Notes under the pieces: generated by a model
What the model saw: the letters and a program-made list of their open reading frames with translations, nothing else
Database searches by the model: none
Told to the model about the DNA's origin: nothing
Position numbers and translations under genes: made by a program
Part shown: piece after piece, positions 35,654 through 47,640 of the stretch
Numbering within the stretch: the stretch's first letter is position 1
Layout of the letters: each line of letters begins with the position of its first letter
Assembly: GCA_016806645.1 (NCBI GenBank)
Contig: JACSYO010000471.1
Location: forward strand, 361,001-425,000
Length of the DNA: 64,000 nt
Origin: Ophiodon elongatus
Taxonomy: Eukaryota; Chordata; Actinopteri; Perciformes; Hexagrammidae
Direction of reading: 5' to 3'

Positions 35654-35717
<64 letters not shown>

Positions 35718-35765
35718 AACACAATTGCAAACACACTTGCACACACACACACACACACGCACACA
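35652..35765. repeat. Long (CA)n microsatellite, interrupted
   Basis: About 62 bp of pure CA repeat (35652-35714), an AT-rich decayed spacer, then a second CA run (35740-35765). A poly-A run follows at about 35777-35791. Confidence 0.94.
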
Positions 35766-35819
35766 GGCTTCCCTGTAAAAAAAAAAAAAAAGACCCTCCA
35801 CTTCATTAGGAAAGTAAAC

Positions 35820-36075
35820 ACAAGTGCTGTCTGAAGTGGCTAATTAGAGACTAATTACTCCCTGCTCGTTACTAATGCAAATTAGATTACGCTGCTTAAC
35901 TTCCTCGTGTCCACAACGCTGCTGTTAATTGAGGCCTTTTGAAATTAAATTACCCGCTAATTAGCATATCAAAACCATTAATTCCAAGCAAGGAGGGGGG
36001 GAAAAAACAACAACAAATGCCAAGTTTTGCTAATGCGTTTTGCTAATTGAATATGTTCGCTCAATGCAGTGGGTT
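35820..36075. promoter_or_regulatory. Candidate enhancer/CNE with homeodomain and POU sites
   Basis: About 255 bp containing three perfect TAATTA sites (35841-35846, 35852-35857 and 35958-35963), a perfect octamer ATGCAAAT (35875-35882) next to an ATTAGATTA word, plus GTTAATTG, CATTAATTCC and GCTAATTGAA. This homeodomain/POU site density in a repeat-free block, inside a developmental gene's 5' region, is typical of vertebrate conserved enhancers. Motifs are seen; conservation and activity are inference. Confidence 0.5.
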
Positions 36076-36122
36076 TGTGCCAGGAATACCTATTCAGCTG
36101 ATCAGTGTGCATGTGCATTTTG

Positions 36123-36123
<1 letters not shown>

Positions 36124-36155
<32 letters not shown>
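36124..36155. repeat. (GT)16 microsatellite
   Basis: Thirty-two bases of GT repeat on the plus strand. Confidence 0.93.
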
Positions 36156-36158
<3 letters not shown>

Positions 36159-36589
36159 GTGTGTGGAAGCAGCCAGACAGAAACACCATGCATCATAAGA
36201 GCAGCATATAATTAAAGGAACCATTCCATCTCTCCAAGCGCTTTGTCAATATTTCCCTCTGAACGCACGACTCCACTGATGTTCAGCGTGCGGGGAGCGA
36301 GGGATACAGCAGAGGCTCTGAGAGAAAGGAGTGAGAGAGGGGATGGATATTCATCTCATGAGAGGCAAAGAGCCACTGTATGCGAGTGTGGAGTCGTGTG
36401 TGCGATGCAGTGGTATGTGAGCGGGGTTAGCGTTTGTCCAGGCTGTAAGGCCTTTTTGAAGTAAGGAACTCTGTCGCTCTGCCTCTCTCCTAAAGCCCCG
36501 GACCCCCCGCCAGCTCTTTCTGTTCACCACCCCCCTCTCTTCAACTGGCCCCTCTTCACCTCCGCTACAATACCTGTCCAATCAGGCCA

Positions 36590-36603
36590 ACACACACACA
36601 TGT

Positions 36604-36648
<45 letters not shown>

Positions 36649-36672
36649 CGCACACACACACACACACACACA
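36590..36672. repeat. Interrupted (CA)n microsatellite
   Basis: About 83 bp of CA repeat with two TGTGCG/TGCG interruptions. Confidence 0.93.
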
Positions 36673-36689
36673 TACACATATATAGATCC

Positions 36690-37500
36690 ACATTTTATGG
36701 CCCCTAGCAGATGAACAGCCCAATCATTCCTCCAATCAAAGCTGAATCGTTTTTTTTCCCCCTCTTCTAACTGAATAGATGATTTCAAACTTTGTGGATT
36801 AGAAATGGTGAGTATATTCATGGCCGGGCCTACCTCCGATTGAATAAGAGAGGAGGCACACAGAGAAGCCAGGAGCTATTAGCTACTTTAATCTGCTGAC
36901 GAAATAAAAGAATCACACATCTAAAGATCTATCTCAGCTTCGCATGTAAAACCAGCAAAAATAATGTCATTTGGAACAACTCCCCTTTCCCTTTGCCTAA
37001 ATGTCTATCCAATCACGGTGCGTGAAAAGCCCCATTCAGGTTGGCCCTTATAAAAGTTTCATCTTATTACACTTTCCAACTTCTCATTTCATTATCCCTA
37101 TAATGGCAGATGAAAAAACGAATGGTAAAATTGAGAGGTAGCCATACAAAAAAATTAAATAACCATGATAATTAGATGTAAAGATATTATAATTCCTTTA
37201 ACAGGATGCATAGAAACTGCTGCTCGACAATATTTGCCCTAATTGCTAGAATTATCATATTAACCAGTTACCATTTGAGTAAGTTGATTAAAAAAATGAT
37301 TATTCGTCTATTTCTTTTAGGAGTTTCTTAATCAAAATCTTACATCCTTGAAAAATTAATTTGAAGCCGTTTCTTATCAGTTAATTAAATCGGGTTGGAA
37401 GTCATTTTTTCTGCGCGGCATGATTAGAACGGTTCTGTTCTCTTCTGTTCAGACACCATGACGTTAGAGGGGGAACTTTTCACTGTCTCATCTAACATTC
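36690..37500. promoter_or_regulatory. Long candidate conserved non-coding block
   Basis: About 800 bp of high-complexity AT-rich sequence without microsatellites. It has many homeodomain-like words (ATTAAT, TAATTAGAT, CTAATTGC, TTAATTTG, GTTAATTAAAT) and CCAAT boxes at 36730-36740 and 37009-37015. No coding exon is seen. It is the longest stretch of this texture in the window and my first choice for an inter-species alignment. Confidence 0.42.
37009..37056 (+). promoter_or_regulatory. Core-promoter-like CCAAT plus TATA box arrangement
   Basis: CCAATCA (37009-37015) is followed 34 bp later by TATAAAAG (37049-37056) on the plus strand, a near-ideal CCAAT/TATA spacing that predicts a start near 37080. 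A 12-codon frame with ATGG context opens at 37103 and stops at 37141. If real, it would drive a transcript antisense to foxp4. TATA-like words are common by chance in AT-rich DNA, so confidence is low. Confidence 0.25.
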
Positions 37501-38425
37501 ACAACCACAAGAATAGGACTTCTTTGAAGGGCCCGCCGCCTTTTTTTTCTTCCAAACCTCTGCCTTTCTGATAAATTGTGCTATACCCAATAGATCTTTC
37601 TTTCTCGTTAACACATTCTCATTAACGGACAGAGAAAGCGAAAGGAGAGGGAAGGGGGAGAGAAAAGGAGAGCGGTGAGGAGAGGCAGAGGGGAGTAAAG
37701 GGGGTCAGGGGGGAGGTGGGAGAGGTGGGAAAAAACGGGGCAAGAAAAACACGGAACCAGTGGCAGAGATAAAGTCAGAGGGAGAAATGAATACATTGAC
37801 AAGTTTTAGTACACGATGAAGAAAATCAAATATAAAAGACAACACAGGCACACACGTTGCCTGGGTGACAGCCTTGGGGTGGTCTGAGCTGAGACTAAAC
37901 AACTAAGCCAGGAGCTAAAACAAGACCTGCTGTTACTACAGGAACAAAATGTCTATCTGACCAAAAACTATTCATTTCATTTTAGTAATACTTTTTTTCC
38001 AAAGAGACGACGTGGCAGGTGGTGGTGATATGTACATATAATAGATTTTACTTCGTGCTATATCAATTCAAATGTGCAGCTTTAAAAACTACACATCAGA
38101 GGGTGACTTCACCTCAGAAAACTAGTTTTCTATTTCTGGAAGAAGACTAATTATAAAGCTGTGCCCCTGGGAAAGAAAAGCCCCTCTTGAAGGAGAGAGG
38201 GAGGCAGAGAGTCCATTCAGCACTGGCATCAGTAGAATATAAGTTTGTCTCTCCCTACTTCAGCGAGCAGCAGAGCAGAACCGAACAGATACAGTGCGCT
38301 CCACTCATCTGTCCATCCCCGACTCCTCAGGGAGGTATGGGAGGAATGGAGAGGGAGGGAGGGGGTTCAAAAGGAGAATTAAAAGGAGAATCAGTGCGGA
38401 TACAGAGCAGTATGGCGAGTCGCTC

Positions 38426-38531
38426 TGATTGGATAATGAATTGAATGATTATTAGAGCCCGGCTGGTAAAGTTACGCAGAAATCTCTGCTCGTCATCAGC
38501 CAATCAACACGCTCCCTCATCAACCAATCAA
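38426..38531. promoter_or_regulatory. Cluster of CCAAT/ATTGG boxes
   Basis: ATTGG at about 38428, CCAATCA at 38500-38506 and CCAATCA at 38524-38530 lie within about 100 bp, and G/C-rich sequence follows. NF-Y binds such boxes, usually in promoters. No TATA box or exon is evident next to them. Confidence 0.3.
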
Positions 38532-38607
38532 ACCCCCACCCCCAGGGGTGCAGGGAGGGGGTGTGGGGGCTTTTCTATTTGCTCCTCCATCTGCCTCTCT
38601 CCTCATT

Positions 38608-38636
38608 TCTCTCTCTCTCTCTCTCTCTTTTTCTCT
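38608..38636. repeat. (CT)n microsatellite
   Basis: About 20 bp of CT repeat, then TTTTTCTCTT. Confidence 0.85.
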
Positions 38637-39579
38637 TACAACACGCCATCCTGTCCTCGGTACAGCTGCCCTCATCTTTCTCCGTGGGAGACAGAGAATT
38701 CTCAAAGCCACAATTACCGCACAGAACTATCAATTTCCCCTTCAATTAACCCTGTGGGAAGAGAAGGGACGAGGGAGAGGAAGGCGAGAGCTGAGAAGGG
38801 GATGAGAGATTCAAATTTGGGATGAAGAGGGCCACCTCGGTCCACTCCTCCTCTTCCCCCCGCGTCCTGCCCCCAGGGTGCCGTCATGTGTTTGGGCTGA
38901 GGAGGGAGAGAATTACACCTCCTCGGGATGAACTTGACCCCGCCACTAAAGGTCAAACAAGTTACTATACAGCACAGGCCCCCTATCCTCATTACCAGTA
39001 AATAGGCCCAGCCACCGTTCCACGAATGCAGACTGTATGTTAATAACCAGCGCTCAAACCAGAGCGCAGAGCTGTCGAAAGCTAAGAGAGAGATAGACAG
39101 GGAGGTAAAGCGGCAAGGAGGAGGATGGAGGGAAAGAGAGGGGGGAGAAAAAAGGGTGAGGGGAAAAGGGGGGGATAAGGAGGGGGCGTGAGCCAGGAGT
39201 TGTGTTTCTTAGATCAGCGACTAAGGGCCTGCCCGCCGTAACAACGGACAACTGTGACGGCATGCCTGCTCTCTGTGCTCTGCTCCCCTCTCCTCGGCTT
39301 CTTTGCTTTCCAACTTGCCTTCCCACCTCTTTCTCCTCCTCCCTCCACCCACTCTCTGAGCGAACCCCTGGGGGAGCTGCTCAAACCAAACCCAGCCTTC
39401 AGCAAAGTTTTGCAGGCAAACTTTTCACAAAGCCCCCAGAAGCCGTACGCCTGCCTGACACCACGGAGCATGCCAGGGTTTCATTGCCACTCACCCTCCC
39501 TCCTGTCCTCTTTTTTTTTGTACTTTAGTCCTTCGTTCCTCCCTCAGTCCCCTCCGTCATTTATGCTGACTACTTTCCG

Positions 39580-40600
39580 CGGCTGAGGCACTGTTCCTGA
39601 CTGACCTTTAGACAATGGAAGCTTGCAGCAGCAGAAGTTGCATACAGGTTGCACACGGCATCGCTGACCTTCACTGGGCAAATGGGCATTGTGGTGTCTG
39701 CTAATCCAACAAACCAATGGTTGCCTTTCAACCTGGTAATAAATGCCCTCAGTTCTTGAATAAAATATTCCTGTTCTTTCTCCATTACTTGCTGATTGTT
39801 CTTCAAAAGAAAGTTGCATACTCAAAATAGTGGAAATCTGTTTCGTTTTTTTTTTCTCCCTCGTCATTTATTGTGTTTGCCAGAGAATCTGGCATAGACC
39901 TGGTTTGTTTTTTATCTGTGAGGCGTGACCCTTTTGTCAAGGGACAAGTAGGTGTGCTTGCAAAAACACTGCATTTAAATTGTACTACGATCACAAAATG
40001 GACTGAACAAAAACAATCACATTGAATATAATTCTTTGAAAGAGTAAAAGGACAGAATTATTAGAAATATGAGTGAATACACTACAGTAATAGTTCCCAG
40101 CTTCTATTACATAACATTTACTTGCAAAATACTTTACTTAAATAGATTTAAAGACTTTGTGTTGAAAATTAATTTTTGAATCTTTCAAAAACACACAATT
40201 TCTCAGGGATTGTTAGGAGAGCTACTGATTGGCCTTGCATTGGGTCTTGTCATTTCAGTCAAATAGAATAAATGAATCCTATTGAAATGGGGCTTGAGGA
40301 GAGGTAGCAAACGTTGGAGATAAACTGTGATGACAGCTTGAATGTAATGAAGAGGCTGAGGGAACACAGAGCCATGATAATTAGAGACAACATGCATGAC
40401 AGGGAGAGGAGGAGAGCACCGAGAGGGGGGAAAGAGGAGATGGACAGGAGAAAGTGCAACAGAATAAGAGGTGAAGAGGAGGAAAGAGAGACAGCGAGTG
40501 TTGAGTCCTTCACAGCGAGTGACTATCGGAGCTCCGACAGGGAAAAGAACACTTTCCGACCAACCACGGACCAGAAATGAAGGCAGCCCTGGCAACTGCA
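39580..40600. other. Unassigned 5' non-coding sequence
   Basis: About 1 kb of mixed sequence, AT-rich between 39980 and 40200 and purine-rich between 40400 and 40500. I see no exon with splice sites and no mobile-element termini. Confidence 0.4.
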
Positions 40601-40610
40601 GGCACGCATG

Positions 40611-40611
<1 letters not shown>

Positions 40612-40683
<72 letters not shown>
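40612..40683. repeat. (GT)36 microsatellite
   Basis: Seventy-two bases of pure GT repeat on the plus strand. Confidence 0.95.
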
Positions 40684-40686
<3 letters not shown>

Positions 40687-42191
40687 CCTTATGAGTGACA
40701 CACAAACATCTTTCTCGATGCATAAAAAAAACGAACAAAGTAAAATAAAACAGATAGAAATTTTCTTTTTGTATGTCTCGTTAACAAGTTGACCAAAATT
40801 GTCTGTGGAAGAAAGAAAAAAATGTCTGTGTTTAAAACATTGTGTTTTGCCTTTGTAGATACAGTGGAACAGTGCGTGTGACAGCATTATATTTGAATGA
40901 TGTTTTTTCCTCTTTTAATCCAGGAAAAGAAATTGTATTAATTAATTGTTGAAAGAAAAAAAATAAAGGCATTTTTTATTATTCTAAAACTTGAATTGAT
41001 GTATTGAAGTTGAAAATGAAAAACTATGGCCCACGTAAAAAACAATTAGAAAACTTTACTTTAATTAACATGAAATCTGATAACAGTAAATATATTTGAA
41101 CGGTATCATATGCCGCCTGTTAGAATAATTTGAAAATTACCTTTGAGTATTTAGATTCTTGGCTCACCGTTCAAGCAAAGAATATACCTCACCACTTTTT
41201 CTAATTTTTAACTGCTCTTTTATTCTTGTTTTTTCAGCGCTCTCTGCCTTCCTTTCCTCTCACCCTCTGACCAGCATTCTGCCGGCAAACAGCTAACGGT
41301 GCTTCAAAGGCCAACAGCCCACACCACAAACACACGCACACACACACACTGTGCCTTCTCGCTCCTCAGGAACATGAGAGCTGGCTCTAATTCACAGGCT
41401 GGTAAAGCTGTGGTGGACAGCAATCTTGATCTGGCAGGATTAGGCTACTTTTATTTCCCCAAGAGCCACGGGAAGGGGAGGGAAAGGGAGGCGAGTGTGC
41501 GTGCGGGGTGATGGGGGACTAAAATCCTTCTACAAATGTCAGACAACGACCGGAGACCGGGGGCCGCACAGATACACACATGCAAGCTCACACACTCATA
41601 ATCACTCCTGAAAAAGCCCAAAGTGCCACCCAGAGAAGGGACTCATCACTCTCCGTCTCATCAGTGTGAGAAAGAAGGGATGTGGGGGCAAGAAAGGAGC
41701 AAAGCAGGAGGAGGAGGAGGAGGGAGTGAGGGAAGGAAGGAGGGAGTAAAGAGGGAGGGAGTGGGGGGTGGGATTACACAATTATTCAGATAACAGCTGG
41801 GTATAATCTAGTGGCAGATGTCTCTCGGTCAACAATGCCCACCACACACAGGCGTGCATGTGTATGCGCATACACACCAACAGAGTCTCAATGCCCGGCG
41901 AGCAGCCACGGAGTGAAAAAGCGGCCGCTGATGAACCAGCACCGACTACTTAACAACACAGCTCTCTATTGCTCTGTCTGGGAACGAGTCAGATGAAACA
42001 ATCTATAAAAATAAAGACGCAGAGCCCGTGAAATGTCTAAAAACTACACACACAAGTTGGGAAAGCGACGACCTGTTTGCTTTTCTTGTCCTCCGACAGC
42101 CGTCTGAAAAACAAAACCTAAAACCGGAGGAATTCTGACCGGGGAGGAGAGGGGTGGAGGGTCAGCGGGTGATTGACAGTTAATTGTCGTT

Positions 42192-42193
<2 letters not shown>

Positions 42194-42226
<33 letters not shown>

Positions 42227-42257
42227 CACACGCACACACACACGCACACACACACGC
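42194..42257. repeat. (CA)n microsatellite with periodic CG interruptions
   Basis: About 64 bp of CA repeat with ACGC substitutions at roughly 12-base spacing in the second half. That looks like duplication of a mutated unit (a higher-order ACACACACACGC repeat). Confidence 0.9.
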
Positions 42258-42324
42258 AGAACAGCATCCCGCATGTCTGTGAACGATCTCCAAGACTCCC
42301 GATAGCGGCTCTAGCAGGCACCTT

Positions 42325-42387
42325 CCTCCCCCCCTGCCCCCTCCTGCCCCCTCCCCCTCCCCCTCCTCCTCCCCTCCCCTCCCCTCT
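42325..42387 (-). other. C-rich tract, G-quadruplex-prone on the minus strand
   Basis: Repeated CCCCCTCC and CCCCTCC units over about 60 bp. On the minus strand this is at least six G-runs of four or five with short loops. Confidence 0.6.
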
Positions 42388-43359
42388 CTGAAAGGGCACT
42401 ATAGAAGCCATAGAGTCCGCAGCACACTGGGCAAAGCCTGTACAGTCTCTTCACCTTGAGAGCCACAGCAGGAGGAAGAGGAAGAAGAAAGAGAGAGGGA
42501 GGACAGAAGTTGACAAGACAGAGACAAAGAGAGCATGTAGTCCTTTTCTATGGGCCAGATCGTATTCATCATATTTACTCTTAAAAATGATCTCTGAATA
42601 TTTCTTCCAGAAGTTTTTGGAAAACTTAATTCCGAAGCGAAGAAATCTTTTTGTGGGGTTAGGCGTAGTGAAGGAGGAAGGAAGGGCGGCCCAGGCAAGT
42701 GGTGAGAGCGAGCTCTGTCAATCCGTCAACCCAGGCAGCCTATTGTGATTTGGTTTAACACTGGTTAACAGCTCGTCCTGTCAGGGGATGGATCATCCCA
42801 CGGCGCCTCACATGCTAATAGCTTAAGTAGGCGTCCCATGTCCCCCGGAACTAATACCATAAATACTAATACCATAAAAGAGCGGTGCGCGCCAACGCTC
42901 CAGCCTCACTTTTGCCTGCGTTAGCCAACATCCCGATACTTTACGGATTAGAAAACATAATGAGATGCATTTAAATGGTTATTACCTCCCCGGTCCAGGA
43001 TGGCAAGGAACAGGGACAAGGGGAAATACTGCATTGCTAATTTCCTATCATCATATGTTAATGTAAAGTCATCCTGGTTGAAGCAATTCAAACACTCTGA
43101 TGCAAATCAAAAAAGTAAAAAATGGTAAAATAGATCAGATTAATGGTAAATCTGATAACTGCAGTCACAAAGACACATCAGGAATCAAACAAAAAATGAA
43201 ATGAGCAGAGAAATCTAAATAATCTATGAGTCGTTATTAACTCATTGAGGAAAAAGACTAAACTGTTCAATCAGGATATAGTGGAGTTTATGGAGCTGGA
43301 TATGAATCCCTGTGCGCTCCTCCTCTTCTGTGAATCTCAGCATTTTACCGGAGTGCTAA

Positions 43360-44200
43360 TTCGTCCGCTCAGGCAGATTTCTACCGCCGCAGCACCACGG
43401 ACAAACGAGCACTCGTGTAACGCTTCTCCACAGTTGGTTTATGAAATGTGCAAAATGTGTGCGCACGTCTCTGTGCGCGCGTGTGTGTGCGCGCGCGTGT
43501 GTGTGTATCCATAACATTCTGAGTCTTGCGCTTCACAGCTGTCACCTACCCTTCACAGCCATCCTTTCAATACACATTAAAGCAGTGCTGCAGAAAGTTT
43601 AGTCACATTGTTGTTCTGAGCGAAGCTTTCCACTGATCTGCTCCCTCGGTTCCCCGCTCGATTGACGGCTGCCCTGTCAGTTTGTCGCAGCGCTTTTGAA
43701 AACACCAACGGCTCTCTGATGAAGTGCTTACAAAAGGTCAGAGGGTGGAGGCGATGGAGAGCCGACTACTGAGAGAGAGGGAGGCAGGGGAAAAGGAAAG
43801 GGAGACGGGACAGAGTGAAGGAAAATCCATAACACAAATACAGCTGTCAGAAGCAATGCAGAGTTAGCAGGGGACACAACGACCGATGGGAGCTTTTTCA
43901 TGAAGATGCTCTGCTTAAACACAACAGGCATTCTCTCACTTTCTACACACAGCGCTGCTCCGCAATTTTTTCTTTTTTTCCTGCTTCCGCCGACCGTCTC
44001 GCGTGCTCTACCTGGCTGTGCCGCTGACCTAATGATCCCGCGTGACTCTCTCTTTCTGTCTGTGAAATCAAACTGGATAGCTTCAGCTGCCTTTCTCCCC
44101 GATCAGTGCTCTCATCCCCCCAGACTCCGCGGCCACAGCCCTCTCCTTCAGCCCCAGCCCTGGCCTCAGGTGCCAAGCGCACTCTGGAGAGGCTGATCTA
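43360..44200. promoter_or_regulatory. CpG-rich domain, promoter candidate
   Basis: CpG is frequent throughout (about 28 in roughly 600 bp between 43610 and 44230 by eye, plus a dense cluster at 43368-43430), compared with scarce CpG in most of the window. Part of the signal at 43460-43500 is a GCGCGC/GTGTGT repeat. Unmethylated CpG-rich DNA in vertebrates usually marks promoters or developmental regulatory domains. I could not define a transcription start or a confident first exon. Confidence 0.35.
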
Positions 44201-44468
44201 ATACTTCCTCAGTTATAACGACCCACGCCTAAAAAAAAAAAAAAAAAAAACACACGGCACGTAGTTTCCCTCGCTTCTACCAGCCTTTCACTCATATGTT
44301 CTATCTCTTTCTCCGTCCCTCTCTTGCTTCCCTTCCCCCCGGTGCCCATAGGAAACAGTCTCTTCCGCTCTAAGCTGTTGGGTCACTCCTTCCCACATCC
44401 ATCAGCTGTTAATGGGCCGGTGCTCTGTGGAGCTGGAGAAACATCTCTGAGCCGGCCTGCCTCCCAGC

Positions 44469-44491
44469 CACACACACACACACACACACAC
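44469..44491. repeat. (CA)n microsatellite
   Basis: About 23 bp of CA repeat on the plus strand. Confidence 0.88.
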
Positions 44492-44865
44492 TTATAGAAA
44501 CTCATCTAAAACTCATGGACATGTTAATGACCACTGGCTAAACCATTCTGTCAAGCAAAAATGATTGCCTTATCAATCAGAGGAAGAAAAGTACGTACAT
44601 TTTTAAAGAACGAAGTTGGGACCGCGAGCGGGGCTGCTGTCACCACGTATGCAATGACAGCTCTTTCAAACAACACAAAAGGAAGAAAAGGCAACAAAAG
44701 ACAACAACGGCTTTTTCTCACAGGTGGTCAACTTCCTAAAAACTGCCTAAAGCCATCTTCCCGCTCTCCTTCTCTACTGCCTCTGCAACTTTTCTGCGTG
44801 ACACCGCCTTCTGACCCGTCATGAAAACACATCTCATCTTTGAAAAATGTGTGGGATTTATTATA

Positions 44866-44930
44866 TGCACACACAGACAGACAGACAGACTCACACACAC
44901 ACAAACACACACTCACTCACACAAGTATTC
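44866..44930. repeat. Degenerate (CA)/(GACA) repeat
   Basis: CACACA, four GACA units, then interrupted CACACA and CTCACTCACAC; about 65 bp. Confidence 0.85.
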
Positions 44931-45149
44931 AGCCCTCAACTTCTCCTAAATAACAGGTTCAATTAGAACCACATGTATAATCAGGCCTCAGTCTAAAGCA
45001 ATGTGGCGGCACTTTCACTGTGCAGTCAATCACTTCAAGACACAACCAGAGCACTCCCCCACTTGCTGGCTGCCCATGAAGAATAACACCTTCATTTAAT
45101 CCATTAATTTGTCAATTATATTTCATCAACATATTTTTAAAGAGGCACC

Positions 45150-45620
45150 AGGCCACAATTGCTATTGTAGTGGTACTCGGTGATTACATATGGAGACTTG
45201 TAGATTTTCATTTTATTATCACAAGGAAGAAACAGTTGTATTCCATAAAGCTGCTTTAAATAAATAATAAATGCTTAAAATAGGTTTCATTTTAACACAT
45301 AATTACACAATTATTTAAATATATAGAAAATATAACCCTACACTGTTTTAACATTTAAAAGCCCAAAACATGTTCAGATCAAATGTGCACACCGTGCAGT
45401 GACGACAGCTTCAGGACAAACACTTAAAATAATTCCATTTAAAAACAGGCTTTCACTCCCTGCACAGCAACATTTTTCGCCTTTCTCAAACCCCATCTAA
45501 AGGATATTGAAAATTTAACCATTTCAGCTTTTTAAGCAGGTAATGCACTAAGTGCTGCAATAGAAGTAAACCTGTGAGTATCTATCACGGGTCAACTCCG
45601 ACATGTATAGCAGAGTTGTA
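45150..45620. other. AT-rich sequence, nothing recognised
   Basis: About 470 bp of AT-rich sequence between a CNE-like patch (44940-45140) and more mixed DNA. I see no exon or RNA gene. Confidence 0.4.
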
Positions 45621-46869
45621 TACGGGTGCTCTTCAACATCACTTTGGAGCCAAAAGCCCACTCAGACTTGTGGGCTTGGGATAGCAGGAGGGCTTTAATG
45701 AGGAGAGCGCGAGAGATGGAGAGACGGACAGGCGAGCCATCAACGCTACCGACGCACAGGACATTTAAAACTTCAAATACTGTCCATTTTCACTCAAGCA
45801 GGACAGGTGAATTGAGAAAAAAGCACTCTCGCACGCACACACTCCCGCACTCGGATACATACACTCTTCTACACATACATTCACACGCGCTCATGCCGGA
45901 GGTAAGGACTCTCTGAGTGAGTTTATGGACTAACACAATCATGTTGCTGGCTTTTAATCCTGCTTGAAGAGGTTTTAAAGCGCATGAGATTCGCTGCCAT
46001 TATTGGCCGTCTCTAGACGGTCTCATACATGTGCTGGAGTCACACACAGGACCGAGCTGAAAATCATCATCTAAGTAATGTGTCAGTAAGCATAACAGAA
46101 ACAATTGTCTGGTGAAGAACAGAGTGTGAAAGTGATAAAAATCAGCAGCACATGAGCGACTCGTATAAACAATGAAACAAAACAGGACATGGAAAAGACA
46201 CAGCTGTCGAGAGGAGTGGGGGGAAAAAAAAGCATAGAGGGAAAAGTGTTGAGGCAAGTCAGATAAAAAAAGGTGGCAATGCTGAGGCAAACAGACACGG
46301 ACGCACAATAGCCGACAGAGAGCAGAGAGTCAATCTGTCTCTGACACCTCTGGCTTCCTGCACACGTACACTTTTTTTTCCTTTTTTCACCCAAATAACT
46401 ACTTCTGCCTCTCAAACACTCTTTTGTATCATTGTCTCCCATTATATTTCCATGAAAAGCTTGTCAGTGATGTTATCAATGAGCATATCATAGCAATGTT
46501 AACTTTACAGTGACTATATACTGTTAATGCTGCAGTGTTAAAAAAGAAGTAGAAATTTACAAAAAGACCATATTCGTTAGCAGTGAGCTCCATTGTGTGT
46601 TTATTTTGAAAGGGAATATCAGTCTGGCAATTTAAATCAAAATGCACAAATAATAAAATTGTGCAGTAATTTGTATTTTGTTGGAAATCGTACCTACGAC
46701 TGCAAACATAATTATTTAACAGTAACTGAGACATCTCAGCTGCTGAGCCTGAGAGATGAAGCAGCTGAAAGAACCTGCATGAGATTTTTAAAAAGAAAGT
46801 CAGTCAAAAAACTGGCTGAATTATTTTTTTTCCTCTATATTTCTGGGAAATAATTTCAGCAAAAGAATG

Positions 46870-47130
46870 ACCTGCGATGCTTGAAGGTTTGTGTCAGCAT
46901 GCAATTATTGTCACATTATTAAAATGATACAGGTGTGCTGATATGCAAATAAAATACAATTCAGATTCTGATGTCTTTGCTAAAATGATCAAATTAATCA
47001 TCCTAAAATTCTGATCTAATTTTACTGATTGAATAAAGCTGCAGCACGAGCCTGTGTGAACACTAAAACATGAATGTGCAGATTTTTATGAAGGCTACAA
47101 CTGAATGTGTAATTAATTTAGGTGAAATAA
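46870..47130. promoter_or_regulatory. Candidate CNE with octamer and homeodomain words
   Basis: Repeat-free AT-rich block with a perfect octamer ATGCAAAT (46943-46950), and GCAATTATTG, AAATTAATCATCC and GTAATTAATTTAGG. It has the same motif vocabulary as the block at 35820. Conservation is untested. Confidence 0.38.
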
Positions 47131-47269
47131 ACTTTTTTTAAATTTTTTTTTGTTATTCTAATCCTGCATACACTTTACACCAGGGCCTCGGAGCCACCAC
47201 AAAATACCTGCTTTCCTGTCTGACACCAGAAATGTGACAAGGTCATAAAACGTGATGAAGAGTTTTTTC

Positions 47270-47640
47270 ATTCCCGCTGGATCTTCTATTAAAGTGCAAT
47301 TAAAAGTGTGTCATCGCGTCGCGGAAATGCCACCACAGAGGACAGGATGGGGGGGGGGGGGGGAGGGGATGTGTGTGTGTGGGAGGGGGGGGGGGGCACA
47401 CAACAGGAGAGAGAGGACACAGTAAATAAAATTAATTATGCCAAATGCCCCGGCGCCCATCAATCACGGGGCAATAATGCCCGTGTCAGGGTGTGCACCC
47501 ACGGCCTGTATGCTTTCTCTTAGTGACAGACAACTAACAGCAATTAATTGTCGTTTCATCTCCTTGTTTTGTCTGCAGCTTTCCATCACGCGGGACCTGA
47601 GTCCATCTGACATAAGGGAATGCTGTGCCTGATGTTTCAA
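47270..47640. promoter_or_regulatory. Candidate CNE interrupted by a poly-G tract
   Basis: High-complexity sequence on both sides of a G-rich repeat, with ATTAATTATGCC, CCATCAATCACGG and GCAATTAATTGTCG. The last contains the palindrome CAATTAATTG. It combines homeodomain words with CpG-containing sequence. No exon is supported. Confidence 0.35.
47349..47396 (+). repeat. Poly-G tract with GT insert
   Basis: Fifteen consecutive G, AGGGG, a short GT repeat, then about 16 G with one A. It is a strong G-quadruplex former on the plus strand and a place where assemblies often err. Confidence 0.85.
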
